From Pseudoips prasinana (Eukaryota; Arthropoda; Insecta; Lepidoptera; Nolidae), in assembly GCA_951640165.1 (NCBI GenBank), contig OX621247.1, forward strand, positions 30,044,001 to 30,108,000: a stretch of 64,000 nucleotides of DNA, read 5' to 3'. Shown one piece after another: positions 9,481 through 19,500 of the stretch. The position numbers were made by a program, and so were the translations under genes. Numbering within the stretch: the stretch's first letter is position 1; the number at the start of each line of letters is the position of its first letter. Below the pieces are notes generated by a model. It was given only the letters and a program-made list of their open reading frames with translations. It did no database searches and was not told the origin of the DNA.

Positions 9481-10649
9481 TTTATTATTTATTATTTGTT
9501 GTTATAGCGGTAAAAGAAATATATCTGTGAAAATTTCAATTGTCTAACTATCACGGTTATGAGATACTGCCTGGTGAGAGACGGACAGACAGACAGCGAA
9601 GTCTTAGTGATAAGGTCCCGTTTTATATATTTCTGTTGCCGCTAAAACATTAAATATTAAAAATAAAATTAATATTTAAGGGAGTCGCGAATGAAGGGAA
9701 AACGAGCAAAAAGTTCACGTTTGTTGTATGGGGCGAAAAATTCAACTACCTAACTGTCACGGTTCATGAGATACAGCCTGGTGATAGACCGACAGAAAGA
9801 CAGATAAACAGACAATCAGCGGGTCCCGTTTTACTCTTTGGGGACTCCGACTCGCACTTGGCCGGTTTATTCATATGAGTAGAGAGAAGTAGCATTATTT
9901 CACTGCATTACCGGACAATACTCATTAAACCATGAAAATAATAATGAACGCGTCTGTGTTTGCAACTCTTACATTACAAAATACCGTCTTTTTTATTTTT
10001 GTTGCTACACATCGATAAAACCACTGATTGTACTTACATATTTCATTACTTCTAACTTTTTATTGCAATCTATGAGTTTTACACGTGTAAGAAACGTGGA
10101 TTCCATTAAAGATAATAATAATATTATCCTGGGAAATTATTCACACACATCTGGTCTCAATCTAAGCAGAGCTTGTGCATACTATGGAAATCCGATAACT
10201 GATATATTACTTATACTTACTACTTTTCGTTTCTAAATACATACTTATGTAGATAACTAGCTGTGCCCCGCGGTTTCTCTCTCCATAAACATTATAAATT
10301 ATAGCCCATGTGTTATTCGGATATATAAGCTACGAAGTTTCATCAAAATCCATCCGGTAGTTTTTACATGAAAGAGTATCTTATCTTATCTTGTTTTGGG
10401 GTGTACTTGTGTACAGCACTTCGACCCTTCACGATCTTTTGTACTATCCCCCACTGGTTTTATTCTATCCCTAGAGCCCTGAATGAAGTATGCACATAAT
10501 CCAGTACGCACATGAAAGAGTAACACATAAACACTCACACACTAACAAACTTTCGCCTTTATAATATTAGTGTGATTAAACCCAGACTCGGAACAAACAG
10601 ACATGTACATGCACACAAATATCTGGGTGGAAATGGTACTCACGACCTG

Positions 10650-10877
10650 GGGCTCTACCGGCTTAGTCGTCGAACATCGATTTCTTAAATGGCGTTCAAA
10701 TAAATAAAGGTTAAAGATGACTTAATCAACGTTAAATCGGCTGCCATGAGCACATGTGACGACATAAATGATGACAACGTTAAAGCCGATTTAAAGATTG
10801 ACTAAGTCATTCTTAACCTTTATTTATTTGAACGCCATTTATGAAATCGATGTTCGACGACTTAGCCGGTAGAGCCC
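10650..10877. mobile_element. MITE, GGGCTCTACCGG family, natural flanks
   Basis: 228 bp with termini GGGCTCTACCGG and CCGGTAGAGCCC, flanked by CTG on both sides (10,647-10,649 and 10,878-10,880). Joining the flanks restores the SINE head text CACGACCTGCCGCGTGAAAG found at 44,620. So this copy shows a genuine insertion with a probable 3 bp target duplication. Confidence 0.85.
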
Positions 10878-10880
10878 CTG

Positions 10881-11087
10881 CCGCGTGAAAGGCAAGCATT
10901 TGCCAACCACGCCAACCGAGCAGTCAAAGAACGATGAATGAGCATATACATATAGTACATACAGACAACGATCATCAGCCTGATATCCACTGCTGGACAT
11001 AGGTCTCCTCTAAAGATTTCTATAACTTGGCGACCGCAGGTGAACCCCACACAGTTGGCGATGCACTGGTGGTGATTACTTGGTGTA
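10881..11087 (-). repeat. SINE B head and RTE-tail remnant in the IR spacer
   Basis: CCGCGTGAAAGGCAAGCATT and TTGCCAACCACGCCAACC are the head of SINE B beyond the MITE. They are followed by GCCTGATATCCACTGCTGGA and a GGCGACCGCAGGTG segment from an RTE tail. This segment is absent from copy 1. Confidence 0.65.
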
Positions 11088-11275
11088 TCCTTAGGGTCAG
11101 CGCAGACAGAGAGGAGCGCAGCGGAGAGGATTTTATTAAGGCACTAGAAAATCAACTTTAGAGCTATAGGAATAAAGTGCATATATGCTTGAACCTGACA
11201 AAATGCTCGCGCAGTTATAATGTTCAAGCATACATGCACTTTATTTAAATAATTTTAAAGTTTATTTTCTACTTT
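11088..11275. mobile_element. MITE, AGGGTCAGCGCAGAC family, right arm cut short
   Basis: Left arm AGGGTCAGCGCAGACAGAG...GTGCATATATGCTTGAAC and right arm GTTCAAGCATACATGCACTT...TTTATTTTCTA flank a spacer containing GCTCGCGCAGTTATAAT. The right arm stops at TTTTCTAC, exactly where the inverted-repeat arm begins. The missing end of the arm is seen at 2560-2628. Confidence 0.65.
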
Positions 11276-12224
11276 CTACTAATATTATAAAGGCGAAAGT
11301 TTGTTAGTGTGTGAGTGTTTATGTGTTACTCTTTCATGTGCGTACTGGATTATGTGCATACTTCATTCAGGGCTCTAGGGATAGAATAAAACCAGTGGGG
11401 GATAGTACAAAAGATCGTGAAGGGTCGAAGTGCTGTACACAAGTACACCCCAAAACAAGATAAGATAAGATACTCTTTCATGTAAAAACTACCGGATGGA
11501 TTTTGATGAAACTTCGTAGCTTATATATCCGAATAACACATGGGCTATAATTTATAATGTTTATGGAGAGAGAAACCGCGGGGCACAGCTAGTTATCTAC
11601 ATAAGTATGTATTTAGAAACGAAAAGTAGTAAGTATAAGTAATATATCAGTTATCGGATTTCCATAGTATGCACAAGCTCTGCTTAGATTGAGACCAGAT
11701 GTGTGTGAATAATTTCCCAGGATAATATTATTATTATCTTTAATGGAATCCACGTTTCTTACACGTGTAAAACTCATAGATTGCAATAAAAAGTTAGAAG
11801 TAATGAAATATGTAAGTACAATCAGTGGTTTTATCGATGTGTAGCAACAAAAATAAAAAAGACGGTATTTTGTAATGTAAGAGTTGCAAACACAGACGCG
11901 TTCATTATTATTTTCATGGTTTAATGAGTATTGTCCGGTAATGCAGTGAAATAATGCTACTTCTCTCTACTCATATGAATAAACCGGCCAAGTGCGAGTC
12001 GGAGTCCCCAAAGAGTAAAACGGGACCCGCTGATTGTCTGTTTATCTGTCTTTCTGTCGGTCTATCACCAGGCTGTATCTCATGAACCGTGACAGTTAGG
12101 TAGTTGAATTTTTCGCCCCATACAACAAACGTGAACTTTTTGCTCGTTTTCCCTTCATTCGCGACTCCCTTAAATATTAATTTTATTTTTAATATTTAAT
12201 GTTTTAGCGGCAACAGAAATATAT

Positions 12225-13011
12225 CATTTGCGAAAAATTCAACTGTCTAACTGTCGGGTACACTACATTAATACGAAAAACTTTATTCCGACAGTCACAA
12301 ATACGAATTTCAAAATACCGACTTTCATAATTCCGATTGGTAGAAAATTCCGAATATTACAAATCCGCCTTATCATTACTCCTAGTTTTATAATTCCTAA
12401 ATTTCAATATTCCTAACGTTAATAATTACTATTCTCAAAATACCGAGCTTCAATAGATCGAATAACAAAAAGTCCGACTTAATGATAATAATTCGAAACA
12501 TCAACAATACGAATAAAAATATTTTGTTTCCCCGGTTACAGTTCTAACCTAACCTAACCCAAATGATTCACCAGCAATGGAGGGGATCCGGTACTCGTCT
12601 CTCTCTCCGGTACTCGTGACAAAATGCTCGCGCAGTTATAATGTTCAAGCATACATGCACTTTATTTAAATAATTTTAAAGTTTATTTTCTAGTGCCTTA
12701 ATAAAATCCTCTCCGCTGCGCTCCTCTCGGTCTGCGCTGGCCCTTAGTCACCTTTTACGAGACCCACGTGATGGTGTTGAGTAGCCCTGTGGTTCTTTCT
12801 GGGCCGGAAACCACAATCGAGCCAACTAGGTGTTATCAAGTACGCAATAGCCGCGCAACGGTTATGACGTAGCTGCTATGTTATGATAATATTTTTATAC
12901 TGTGATTTTTTTTTTTTTTTTTATATTTATAAAATTTTTATTCAAGAAATAATGTGTACAAAATTATATCTACTTACTTTAAAAATAATTAATACTAAGC
13001 TATAGACAATT
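12225..13011 (+). repeat. Downstream part of duplication copy 2
   Basis: Collinear with 2076-2881 apart from one fewer 20 bp TCTCTCTCCGGTACTCG unit. It includes the CCGA array (12,244-12,530), the CCTAA block (12,527-12,600), the MITE arm (12,630-12,765) and the last 105 bp of the minus-strand LINE (12,906-13,011). The identity ends at GACAATT. Confidence 0.85.
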
Positions 13012-13012
13012 G

Positions 13013-13085
13013 TTTCCCCGGTTACAGTTCTAACCTAACCTAACCCAAATGATTCACCAGCAATGGAGGGGATCCGGTACTCGTC
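13013..13085 (+). repeat. Third copy of the CCTAA block
   Basis: Begins GTTTCCCCGGTTACAGTTCT directly at the end of the duplicated block and stops at the minisatellite. It therefore repeats 12,527-12,600 about 490 bp downstream and marks a junction of the rearrangement. Confidence 0.85.
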
Positions 13086-13087
13086 GG

Positions 13088-13341
13088 CTGCATGCAACAT
13101 GCAGACAGGCATGCAGCATGCAAGAAGTCATGTAGCATGCAAGCAGGCATGCAGCATGCAAGCAGTCATGCAGCATGCAAGCAGGCATGCAGCATGCAAG
13201 CAAGCATGCAGCATGCAAGCAGGCATGCAGTATGCATGCAGGCATGCAGCAGGCATGCTGCATGCAAGCAGGCATGCAACATGCAAGCAGGCATGCAGCG
13301 TGCAAGCAGGAATGCAGAAGGCATGCAACATGCAGCAAGCA
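13088..13341. repeat. GCATGC-rich minisatellite, ~19 bp unit
   Basis: About 13 variants of GCATGCAGCATGCAAGCAG in tandem. Every unit contains one or two GCATGC palindromes. Because the unit is largely self-complementary and stop-free, all frames on both strands read through with His/Ala/Cys/Gln/Met repeats. No protein should be inferred. Confidence 0.92.
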
Positions 13342-13570
13342 TTGTTTCTGTCACGGCTCCGGCGCTGCGGGGTTTAGGCGGCCCCACGCGAGCTTATCGT
13401 CGCAGATGGTTTTAACGCTCACCACCGCAGCTTCGGCTTGCTGGCCGGCTTCGCCGGCCAACCTCAGCTGCGGCGGCGGGCCTTCAAACCACCTGCTCCT
13501 CAGCTCGCGGGCCGCCCCACCCCTCCTCGCTTAAATTACACTCTAGGGTATGGCAGACAAGACTACGTGA
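13342..13570. other. GC-rich segment with GGCCGGCTTCGCCGGCC hairpin
   Basis: A GC-rich island next to the minisatellite, including TGCTGGCCGGCTTCGCCGGC, a perfect stem with a short loop. Reading frames are open for up to 119 codons because of composition, but no motif is recognised. It is possibly part of a larger repeat, as ACTACGTGAAGTCGGTTTTG looks like repeat text. Confidence 0.4.
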
Positions 13571-13629
13571 AGTCGGTTTTGCAGCGATTCGTTTCTGTCA
13601 CAAAATTTTGTAGCCCAACATGTTGACTT

Positions 13630-13860
13630 TTAGTTTATTCGAAGAATTGAAATTCGGAATGTCGTTTTTCGGACCGAGAACCCTTCGAGAACTTGGCTCT
13701 TAGAACGTATGAAAATCGGAAAACTAACAAATCGCATTTACGACTTTCGGTAAGATAAATTTCGTGATATTTAATAATAGACATTACAATGCTTAGGTAT
13801 TATGAAATTCGGATTTTTCAAAATCGGAACATCAACATTCGGAATAAAATATTTCGGAGT
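13630..13860. repeat. Second type of CCGA/TCGGA quasi-periodic array
   Basis: AAATTCGGAAT, AAATCGGAAAAC, TTTCGGTAAG, AAATTCGGATTTT and CATTCGGAATAAAA recur at 15-30 bp spacing. It resembles the array at 2095-2380 read on the other strand and likewise lies next to the GGTCCCG repeat. Confidence 0.5.
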
Positions 13861-13869
13861 ATTTGAGTG

Positions 13870-13985
13870 TTCCCCTAACTGTCACGGTTCATGAGATACA
13901 GCCTGGTGATAGACCGACAGACAGACAGATAAACAGACATTCAGCGGGTCCCGTTTTACCCTTTGGGTACGGAACTCTGAAAATG
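13870..13985 (+). repeat. GGTCCCGTTTTACCC repeat
   Basis: ACTGTCACGGTTCATGAGAT, ACAGCCTGGTGATAGACCGA and GGTCCCGTTTTACCCTTTGG, the usual tail of the abundant lepidopteran repeat also found in the palindrome arms. Confidence 0.7.
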
Positions 13986-14145
13986 GATGACGTATGTCAG
14001 TTTATTTGTTTATGCCAGTTTAATGCCAAGGACAGAAACCACTCATCTGTAGCGCAATCTCCAAGTGGCCGAGTTCTCATTGAAATATATCTATTAAAAC
14101 TTTAACTATTTTTTTCAAATTATGCTTAAAACGCCACAGTTTTAT

Positions 14146-14205
14146 ATACTCCTGCCCATATTCTATCAGGTGCTCATGCACCTGATAGAATATGGGCAGG
14201 AGTAT
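14146..14205. repeat. 60 bp perfect hairpin, 28 bp stem, 4 nt loop
   Basis: ATACTCCTGCCCATATTCTA to 14,173 pairs without mismatch with 14,178-14,205 around the loop TCAT. A perfect stem this long is much stronger than chance. It does not resemble a terminator or tRNA. Confidence 0.9.
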
Positions 14206-14649
14206 CCTTTTTATATAAGGCAGCCTACACATGCTTCCCGCAAAAGGTGTCTGCATCTGGGTATTTCGGACTCGCATCGACTAGACATAACCTGCAGAGG
14301 ACTTCCCTTAGCGCCTGACGGGAGGAACCCTGGGTACATGAGTATGCTGTATCTACAGCGCTGCATTTCCATTAAGGCTCTCAAAAATCTGTGATTAAGA
14401 ACGCGCGATGAAAACCAAAGTATACGTCATATTTCCTGTAAATCTAACAGCTATATTTGCGGATTGCAGATCTATATTTGACAGAGTCTGGTATCATTAA
14501 ATGTTTCGATATTCAAATCATAGATTAACATATCAAATATTCTTTTTACTGTTATTGTTTACTGCCCACGAGGGGATCTGGCGCTCGGTGGCCGCTGCCG
14601 CGCTATCCTGTCAATAGTAGATAATAAATAATGTCCGCCTAGCCGAATT
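14206..14649. other. No recognisable feature
   Basis: A 90-codon plus-strand frame ends at 14,394 without a known motif. The rest is anonymous. Confidence 0.45.
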
Positions 14650-14997
14650 TCAGCTGCGGCGGCCAGTCTCAACAGAGATTAGCCATCTGCGCGGGACATA
14701 TTATAGTCCTCAAGTGTGTGCGCAAACACAGGAGCACTTTCTATTCCATCACTCTCATGATCCGATAGGGCGCCTAGCGACTCGACTGGAAATAGGTCAG
14801 GCACAGGACCGCTCTTTACGTGCTCTCCGAGGCACGGGGGTATAATACCGCCAACTCCCAGACATCGAGCTGGTGCTGAGACATTTTTCATTTTACAGAA
14901 AAGTCCCAAAATCACTTTTGGCCTGACCCGGGATTTGAACACACAACCTCGTTACCTGCGGGTGAACACGCTAGCGCTAGACCAACGAGGTAGTTAG
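14650..14997 (-). repeat. SINE family E (tRNA-like head, long body)
   Basis: On the minus strand the head contains ACCTCGTTGGTCTAGCGCTA and a B-box-like segment. The body includes AAGTGATTTTGGGACTTTTC, GGTATTATACCCCCGTGCCTC, GATCATGAGAGTGATGGAAT and GTCCCGCGCAGATGGCTAAT. Better copies are at 56,125 and 63,683. Confidence 0.8.
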
Positions 14998-15268
14998 TAG
15001 GGTCAATAGTAGAGCTGTGATGTTAATAAAAGTAGAACCTTCCTCCTTTTGGAAGTCGGTTAAAATAGTTACAATTATTAACGTTCTTTCTAGTTAAATA
15101 ATGCACTTTGAAGTACAGAGGTCTTTGTGTGGGTGAGTTATCTTCGCTTGTTATCTGACGGATGTCCACTGCATTATTTTTAATGAACTTTTATTATCAT
15201 AGCCATCACATAATAGTTTTCTTGTTATCTACATTTATTATTATATTTGTCGACAAACATAGATTTTG

Positions 15269-15530
15269 ATCACCGTAGGCCTAGTAGCTAGTGCTCCTGC
15301 CCACGAAGCTGGTGGTCCTGGGTTCGAATACCGGTAAGTGCAAATATTTGTGTGATGAGCATGAATATTTGTTTTTGAGTCATGGATGTTTTCTATGTAT
15401 ATAAGTATTTATCTATCAATATAAGTATGTATATCGTCGCCTGGTACCCATAGTACAAGTTTTGCTTAATTTGGGGCTAGGTTGATCTGTGTGACATTGT
15501 CCCTAGATATTATATTATATATTATTATAT
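15269..15530 (+). repeat. SINE family A
   Basis: The head has a small change (TAGGCCTAGTAGCTAGTGCT); the B-box GGTTCGAATACCGG, shared body and (TAT)n tail are present. It looks older than the copies at 37,871 and 60,873. Confidence 0.85.
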
Positions 15531-15789
15531 TTGGTTCTGTAAACTTCTAAACCATAAACTTACTTACTTTTTTTTAAAGCAGGACTAGTTCCTTCCTCTT
15601 ACGTACCACCGCAACTTCTGTAAGCCAGGATCAACAGTGGCACACAATGAAATGACACTGAGCGGTGAGGCTCAGGCATTCCCGAGGAATCGCTTTAGCT
15701 GTCTTGGATCCCGCAACGAATTTAATCAGAAAGAAACAAGGAGGAGTTAGGTAATGAATAGTTCCACTTCCCACTAGAGCAATAAATAA

Positions 15790-15985
15790 AAACTTACTTA
15801 TCATGGGCAGTAGGCCTCTGACATGGCTTAACGGCTGTTGCCTAACGGCTATAACCGCGACCGACAGTTTAAGGTGCCCTCCGAAGCACAGAGACACTCA
15901 GCCTCCACTTTGGCGGTCACCCATCTATGGACTGACCGCGAGCCTAGTTGCTTAACTTCACCAATCACTTCCAGACCGATGAGAG
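15790..15985 (-). repeat. SINE with 5S rRNA-like segment
   Basis: GGTCACCCATCTATGGACTG at 15,925 is the reverse complement of the 5S-like C-box region (compare 39,050). Upstream on the plus strand lie the 3' part, TGACATGGCTTAACGGCTGT, and the GGAGGGCAC...AAACTG core. Confidence 0.7.
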
Positions 15986-16103
15986 AATCTGGCTATAAGC
16001 GCCTTACCAAAATTAAATATTTAAACGTATAAGATGTTCACTCAAAACCTACTTAATTGATATAAAAATATTATTTATCTATAAAAAGTAAGTCTCTCTA
16101 TAT

Positions 16104-16245
16104 TGTACAGACGCCAGCACATCCGCTAACCCAATCTGTCAAATTTCTTTTATAAATTTTCAACTTTATCACTTAGGCATAAGGTTGACTTTCAATTGCG
16201 GAAATTTGACAGATTTGGGTAGCTTGATGTGCTGGCTTCTGTACA
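16104..16245. mobile_element. 142 bp MITE with TGTACAGACGCCAGCACATC termini
   Basis: TGTACAGACGCCAGCACATC at the left and GATGTGCTGGCTTCTGTACA at the right are inverted with one mismatch. The inverted repeat continues inward through CCAATCTGTCAAATTTC. The sister copy lies at 38,687-38,817. No coding capacity. Confidence 0.85.
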
Positions 16246-16439
16246 CCAAAATAACATCAAATTAAGTCTAAACAAGTTTTACAAGATTTAACAAATGGCA
16301 GCTTTATCGCTAGGTGCGATATCTTCCAAGAATAGACCAGGATTAAAGAAACTATAGTTGGGTATTCGCTAGCACATTTTTTGGAGGTCCATGAATGTTT
16401 TTTTTTAACTTACATTATTAGCGTCATCATCAACACTAT

Positions 16440-16660
16440 CATGTCAACCAAATTACGCCCATTGCTGGACAAAATCCTCTCCATAGAATGAGGGGATATG
16501 CCATAATCGCCACGCTGGTCAAACGGGTTGGCGATCGCAGTTTAAAGGTCATATTTCACAGAAATACGCTGCTGCCCGCTCTCGGGTAGGTTATCTTTCG
16601 GACGATTTCTACGCCCCCCCACGGGATGAGATGGGGTGATTCTACGCCATCACCACAGAC
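16440..16660 (-). repeat. RTE-type LINE tail repeat
   Basis: Minus-strand copy: GCCATAATCGCCACGCTGGT, GTTGGCGATCGCAGT, CGCTGCTGCCCGCTCTCGGG and GGGATGAGATGGGGTGAT appear on the plus strand in reverse order. Confidence 0.75.
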
Positions 16661-16699
16661 GGCAAGTCGGTTAATAAACCGATGGAACACTTTACACTC

Positions 16700-17222
16700 A
16701 TCTTGTCATTAGTCACTCATGTTGTCTTTGTTAATGATCACCTGGAACTTTATAATAAGAAGTGTGTTTTCAGTAAACGCAACACAAGGTTTCCAAATAA
16801 ACTATTACTTCCAGGATGTAAAACTGATATCGCAGCCAGAAATTCAAACCATATGCCAGTTAAATTATACAATCATCTACCTGAATATTTTAAGTCGTTA
16901 CGCAAAACAACATTCAAGACTGAATTGTATAAATTTCTAGTCGAAAAATGCTTTTATACGGTAGATGAATTCCTGAAGTATAGACATAAATGAAATAGAT
17001 CAAATCATTAATAATTAATTAAATCATTACGACATTATATACTTATAAGTATTATATTTTGTAAATTAATTTATTGGACGTGACATGTTAAGGACTTATA
17101 GTATCTAGATGTGAATATTTGTATGCCGTAAACGGTTAAATGTGAGAACTAAACTAATATTATGTTAACATCTTTGTACTTACCACATTTAAACAAATAA
17201 ATATCTTATCTTATCTTAGGTA
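16700..17222 (+). pseudogene. LINE ORF2 C-terminus plus 3' UTR (jockey/CR1-like)
   Basis: The frame ending at 16,993 reads NTRFPNKLLLPGCKTDIAAR, then MPVKLYNHLPEYFKSLRKTT and ends in KFLVEKCFYTVDEFLKYRHK. This matches the pattern of the last ~100 residues of jockey/CR1-like ORF2 proteins (xxxLYNxLPxxxK followed by FYxVxEFL). A 230 bp 3' UTR follows, and the simple tail TATCTTATCTTATCTTA marks the 3' end. Everything 5' of the C-terminus is missing, and the frame before residue ~12 is probably not original. No RT palm motif is present. Confidence 0.75.
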
Positions 17223-17411
17223 TTGTCATGTTTCGTTAAGACTGTTGAAATGGGATCTCACTCATGATGATGGAAACTGAACACGATACGAAAGACGAAC
17301 TTCACTTGATGATAATTGACATTCTGAGAAATGTCTGACCTTCGTTATTGTAGAAATATAAAAAAAAAACCAACTAAGTGCGAATCGGACTCGCGCACGA
17401 AGGGTTATGTA

Positions 17412-17590
17412 CCATCACACAAATATTATAAAGACGAAAGTTAGTGAGTCTGTGTGTGACTCTTTCACGCAAAAACTACCGGACGGATTTTGATGAAACT
17501 GTGTAGTATATAGCTCATATATCCAAACAATACATAGGCTATAATTAATAAAGTTTAACGCGGGTGAAACCGCGGGGCATAGCTTAGTTT
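17412..17590 (+). mobile_element. Lep1-type Helitron, short
   Basis: It starts TCACACAAATATTATAAAGA, passes AAAACTACCGGACGGATTTT, and ends GGTGAAACCGCGGGGCATAGC. It is 179 bp and non-coding. Confidence 0.8.
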
Positions 17591-18189
17591 AGTTATCTAT
17601 AAAAATGGAAAAAGAATCACGTTTGTTGTGTAGCCCCAATAAAATTATGTTTCATTTAATAAAAAAAAAAATTGTGAATCGTTTTAAATATCACGTTTGT
17701 TGTACGGGAGTCCCCTTAAATATTAAATTTATTCTGTAATGTATAAAAATATTTTAACTAACACTAAATATTTTACTATTACCACAAATAGGTCATTGTT
17801 GTCTACAATAAAGATAGATATATTATTATTTTTTATTGTAATTTTATTATCTGCGCTTGCGCACGCTACCTTTTAGACCAACGAGGCAGATCTATAGCTA
17901 TACACTTCTACGTACATAAACAAAGTAATAACTGTGGTTGCACTGTGCCACCGTCCCATATTCCTACAATTCATAACGCGTAGTGTACAATTATACACAT
18001 AAACGCCCCAGCTATGTGAACCGGAGCTATACCAAAGACAAAAGAAGCCATTCAGCATGATATTTATGTAGATGGTCCTATTTCAAACGCTAATTCAACT
18101 GGCTAAACAGTGCAAACTGTATAATACGAGTTTACGAAATATGCAAGAAATAATTGAATATTCATAAACATAAAGAGTTGACTGGTTGC
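17591..18189. other. Degraded repeat remnants only
   Basis: TCACGTTTGTTGTACGGGAG (17,690) comes from the GGTCCCG repeat family, and a decayed SINE E head (ACGCTACCTTTTAGACCAAC) lies at 17,862. No gene is supported. Confidence 0.45.
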
Positions 18190-18475
18190 TGTGTGGTGAA
18201 GGCATAGAATCCCATCTCATCCCGTGCCGTCTCATGCCCGTGCATTTCTGGTAAGTATACCCTCGAACGATTTCTACGCCCCCGCGTACAAATCGTCCCG
18301 AGGAACACCTATCAGGCAGCAGTGTTTTTCTGTGAACTATGACCATCAACAATGATCAAACTGCGATCGCCATCCCGTCTGCCAAGCGTGGCGATTATGG
18401 CATATCCCCCCATTCTTTGGGGAGGTTCTTGTCCAGCAGTGGACGTAATTTGGCTGAAATCGGTTCATTCGTTCG
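18190..18475 (+). repeat. RTE-type LINE tail repeat
   Basis: CCATCTCATCCCGTG, CTGTGAACTATGACCATCAA, CTGCGATCGCCATCCCGTCT, AAGCGTGGCGATTATGGCAT and TGTCCAGCAGTGGACGT occur in order. A short inverted insert disturbs the first third (18,225-18,290). Confidence 0.75.
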
Positions 18476-18631
18476 ACAGCTACGATGCCACAGACAGACA
18501 CACGCACTGGCAAGTCAATCTTGTAACACTTCGTTATTTTTGCTTCGGGAGTTAAAAATGGCAAGATTGCGTGTAGTCTGTTCGTCTTTTGAGTGGACCC
18601 ATGGGTTTCCAAACATCAACTTGTAACTTTT

Positions 18632-18825
18632 GACTGCACGTGTGGTGCAGCGGTTAAGATAGTTGCCTTACCACTTCGTGGCCGGGTTCGATTGACGCAC
18701 AGGACAACTATTTGCGTGACCCACAAATAGTTGTTCTGAGTCTGGATGTGATGTAATTTGTGTCCGTCTTTTATATGTTTGTAACCCCGCGCCACAGACA
18801 TTAGATTTCCTAGTGCGGTAGTTTT
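18632..18825 (+). repeat. SINE family D
   Basis: GACTGCACGTGTGGTGCAGC head, a B-box read as GGGTTCGATTGA, ACCCACAAATAGTTGTTCTG, and the CCGCGCCACAGACATTAGAT tail region. Confidence 0.85.
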
Positions 18826-19009
18826 TATAAAAAATGAATATTTATAAATATATGTGTGGTGTGACACACAATCCAAGGGTTCTTAGACTCGGATGCGCCT
18901 GCCAAATCGAACGCCAAGTAATCGAATGTCTAAATGCTCGAACGTTCATTAAATCGAATGATTAATAAAAAGAACATTCGCTACTAGAAAAGTAGGTTAA
19001 ATTTGAACG

Positions 19010-19285
19010 GCATAGAATATCGTCACCCTATCTCATCCCGTGCGGGGTGTTAAAATCGACCCGAAACCTGCCAGAGAATGCGCAGCAGCGTTTTTCTGTG
19101 AACTATGACCATCATTGTGGAGATCTTTGGGGGAGGCCTTTGTCCAGCAGTGGACGTCTTTCGGCTGATATGATGATGATGATGATGATGACCATCAAAC
19201 TGCGATCGCCAACCCGTCTGCCAAGCGTGGCGATTATGGCATAAATCCTACATTATTTGGGGAGGATTTGTCCAACAGTCAACTT
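19010..19285 (+). repeat. Two overlapping RTE tail pieces
   Basis: A plus-strand tail copy is interrupted at 19,110-19,192 by an RTE ORF2 end (TGTGGAGATCTTTGGGGGAG to TTTCGGCTGATATGATGATG) with its own (GATGAT)n tail. The outer copy then resumes at ACCATCAAACTGCGATCGCC. This is a nested retroposition. Confidence 0.7.
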
Positions 19286-19307
19286 AATTTCGCTGACATG
19301 GTGACTG

Positions 19308-19500
19308 GACGTGAGGCGCAGCGGTTAGGACAGTCGCCTCGCTAGTTCGTGTCCCGGGTTCGATTCCCGCGCAAGACATCTATTTGTGTGACCCATAAAT
19401 AGTTGTTATGAGTATGGATGTACTTTGTGCCCGTCAATTATATGTTTGTACAGTTCTCCGCGACATAGGGATTAGTATAGGAAGGGCAGTCGTTGGCTAT
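19308..19500 (+). repeat. SINE family D
   Basis: GACGTGAGGCGCAGCGGTTAGG-type head with B-box GGGTTCGATTCCCGC, followed by the standard body through CCGCGACATAGGGATTAG. Confidence 0.85.

Larger units (their letters stand above)
9625..12224. repeat. 947 bp inverted repeat with 706 bp spacer (duplication copy 2)
   Basis: Left arm 9625-10,571 pairs with right arm 11,278-12,224, with coordinate sum 21,849 at every point checked. The arm contents equal those of copy 1: SINE B body, Helitron, retroposon insertion and GGTCCCG repeat. The inner end of the right arm coincides with the Helitron 5' end (CTACTAATATTATAAAGG). Unlike copy 1, the centre is not palindromic beyond the MITE. Confidence 0.9.

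Noticed and set aside
13088..13341. CRISPR-like array
   Set aside because: Units are contiguous without unique spacers, and the genome is an insect's.
13054..13534. Several overlapping frames of 67-119 codons on both strands, rich in His, Ala, Cys, Gln and Met
   Set aside because: They are produced by the ~19 bp GCATGC minisatellite, which lacks stops in every frame; no coding signal remains when the array is ignored.
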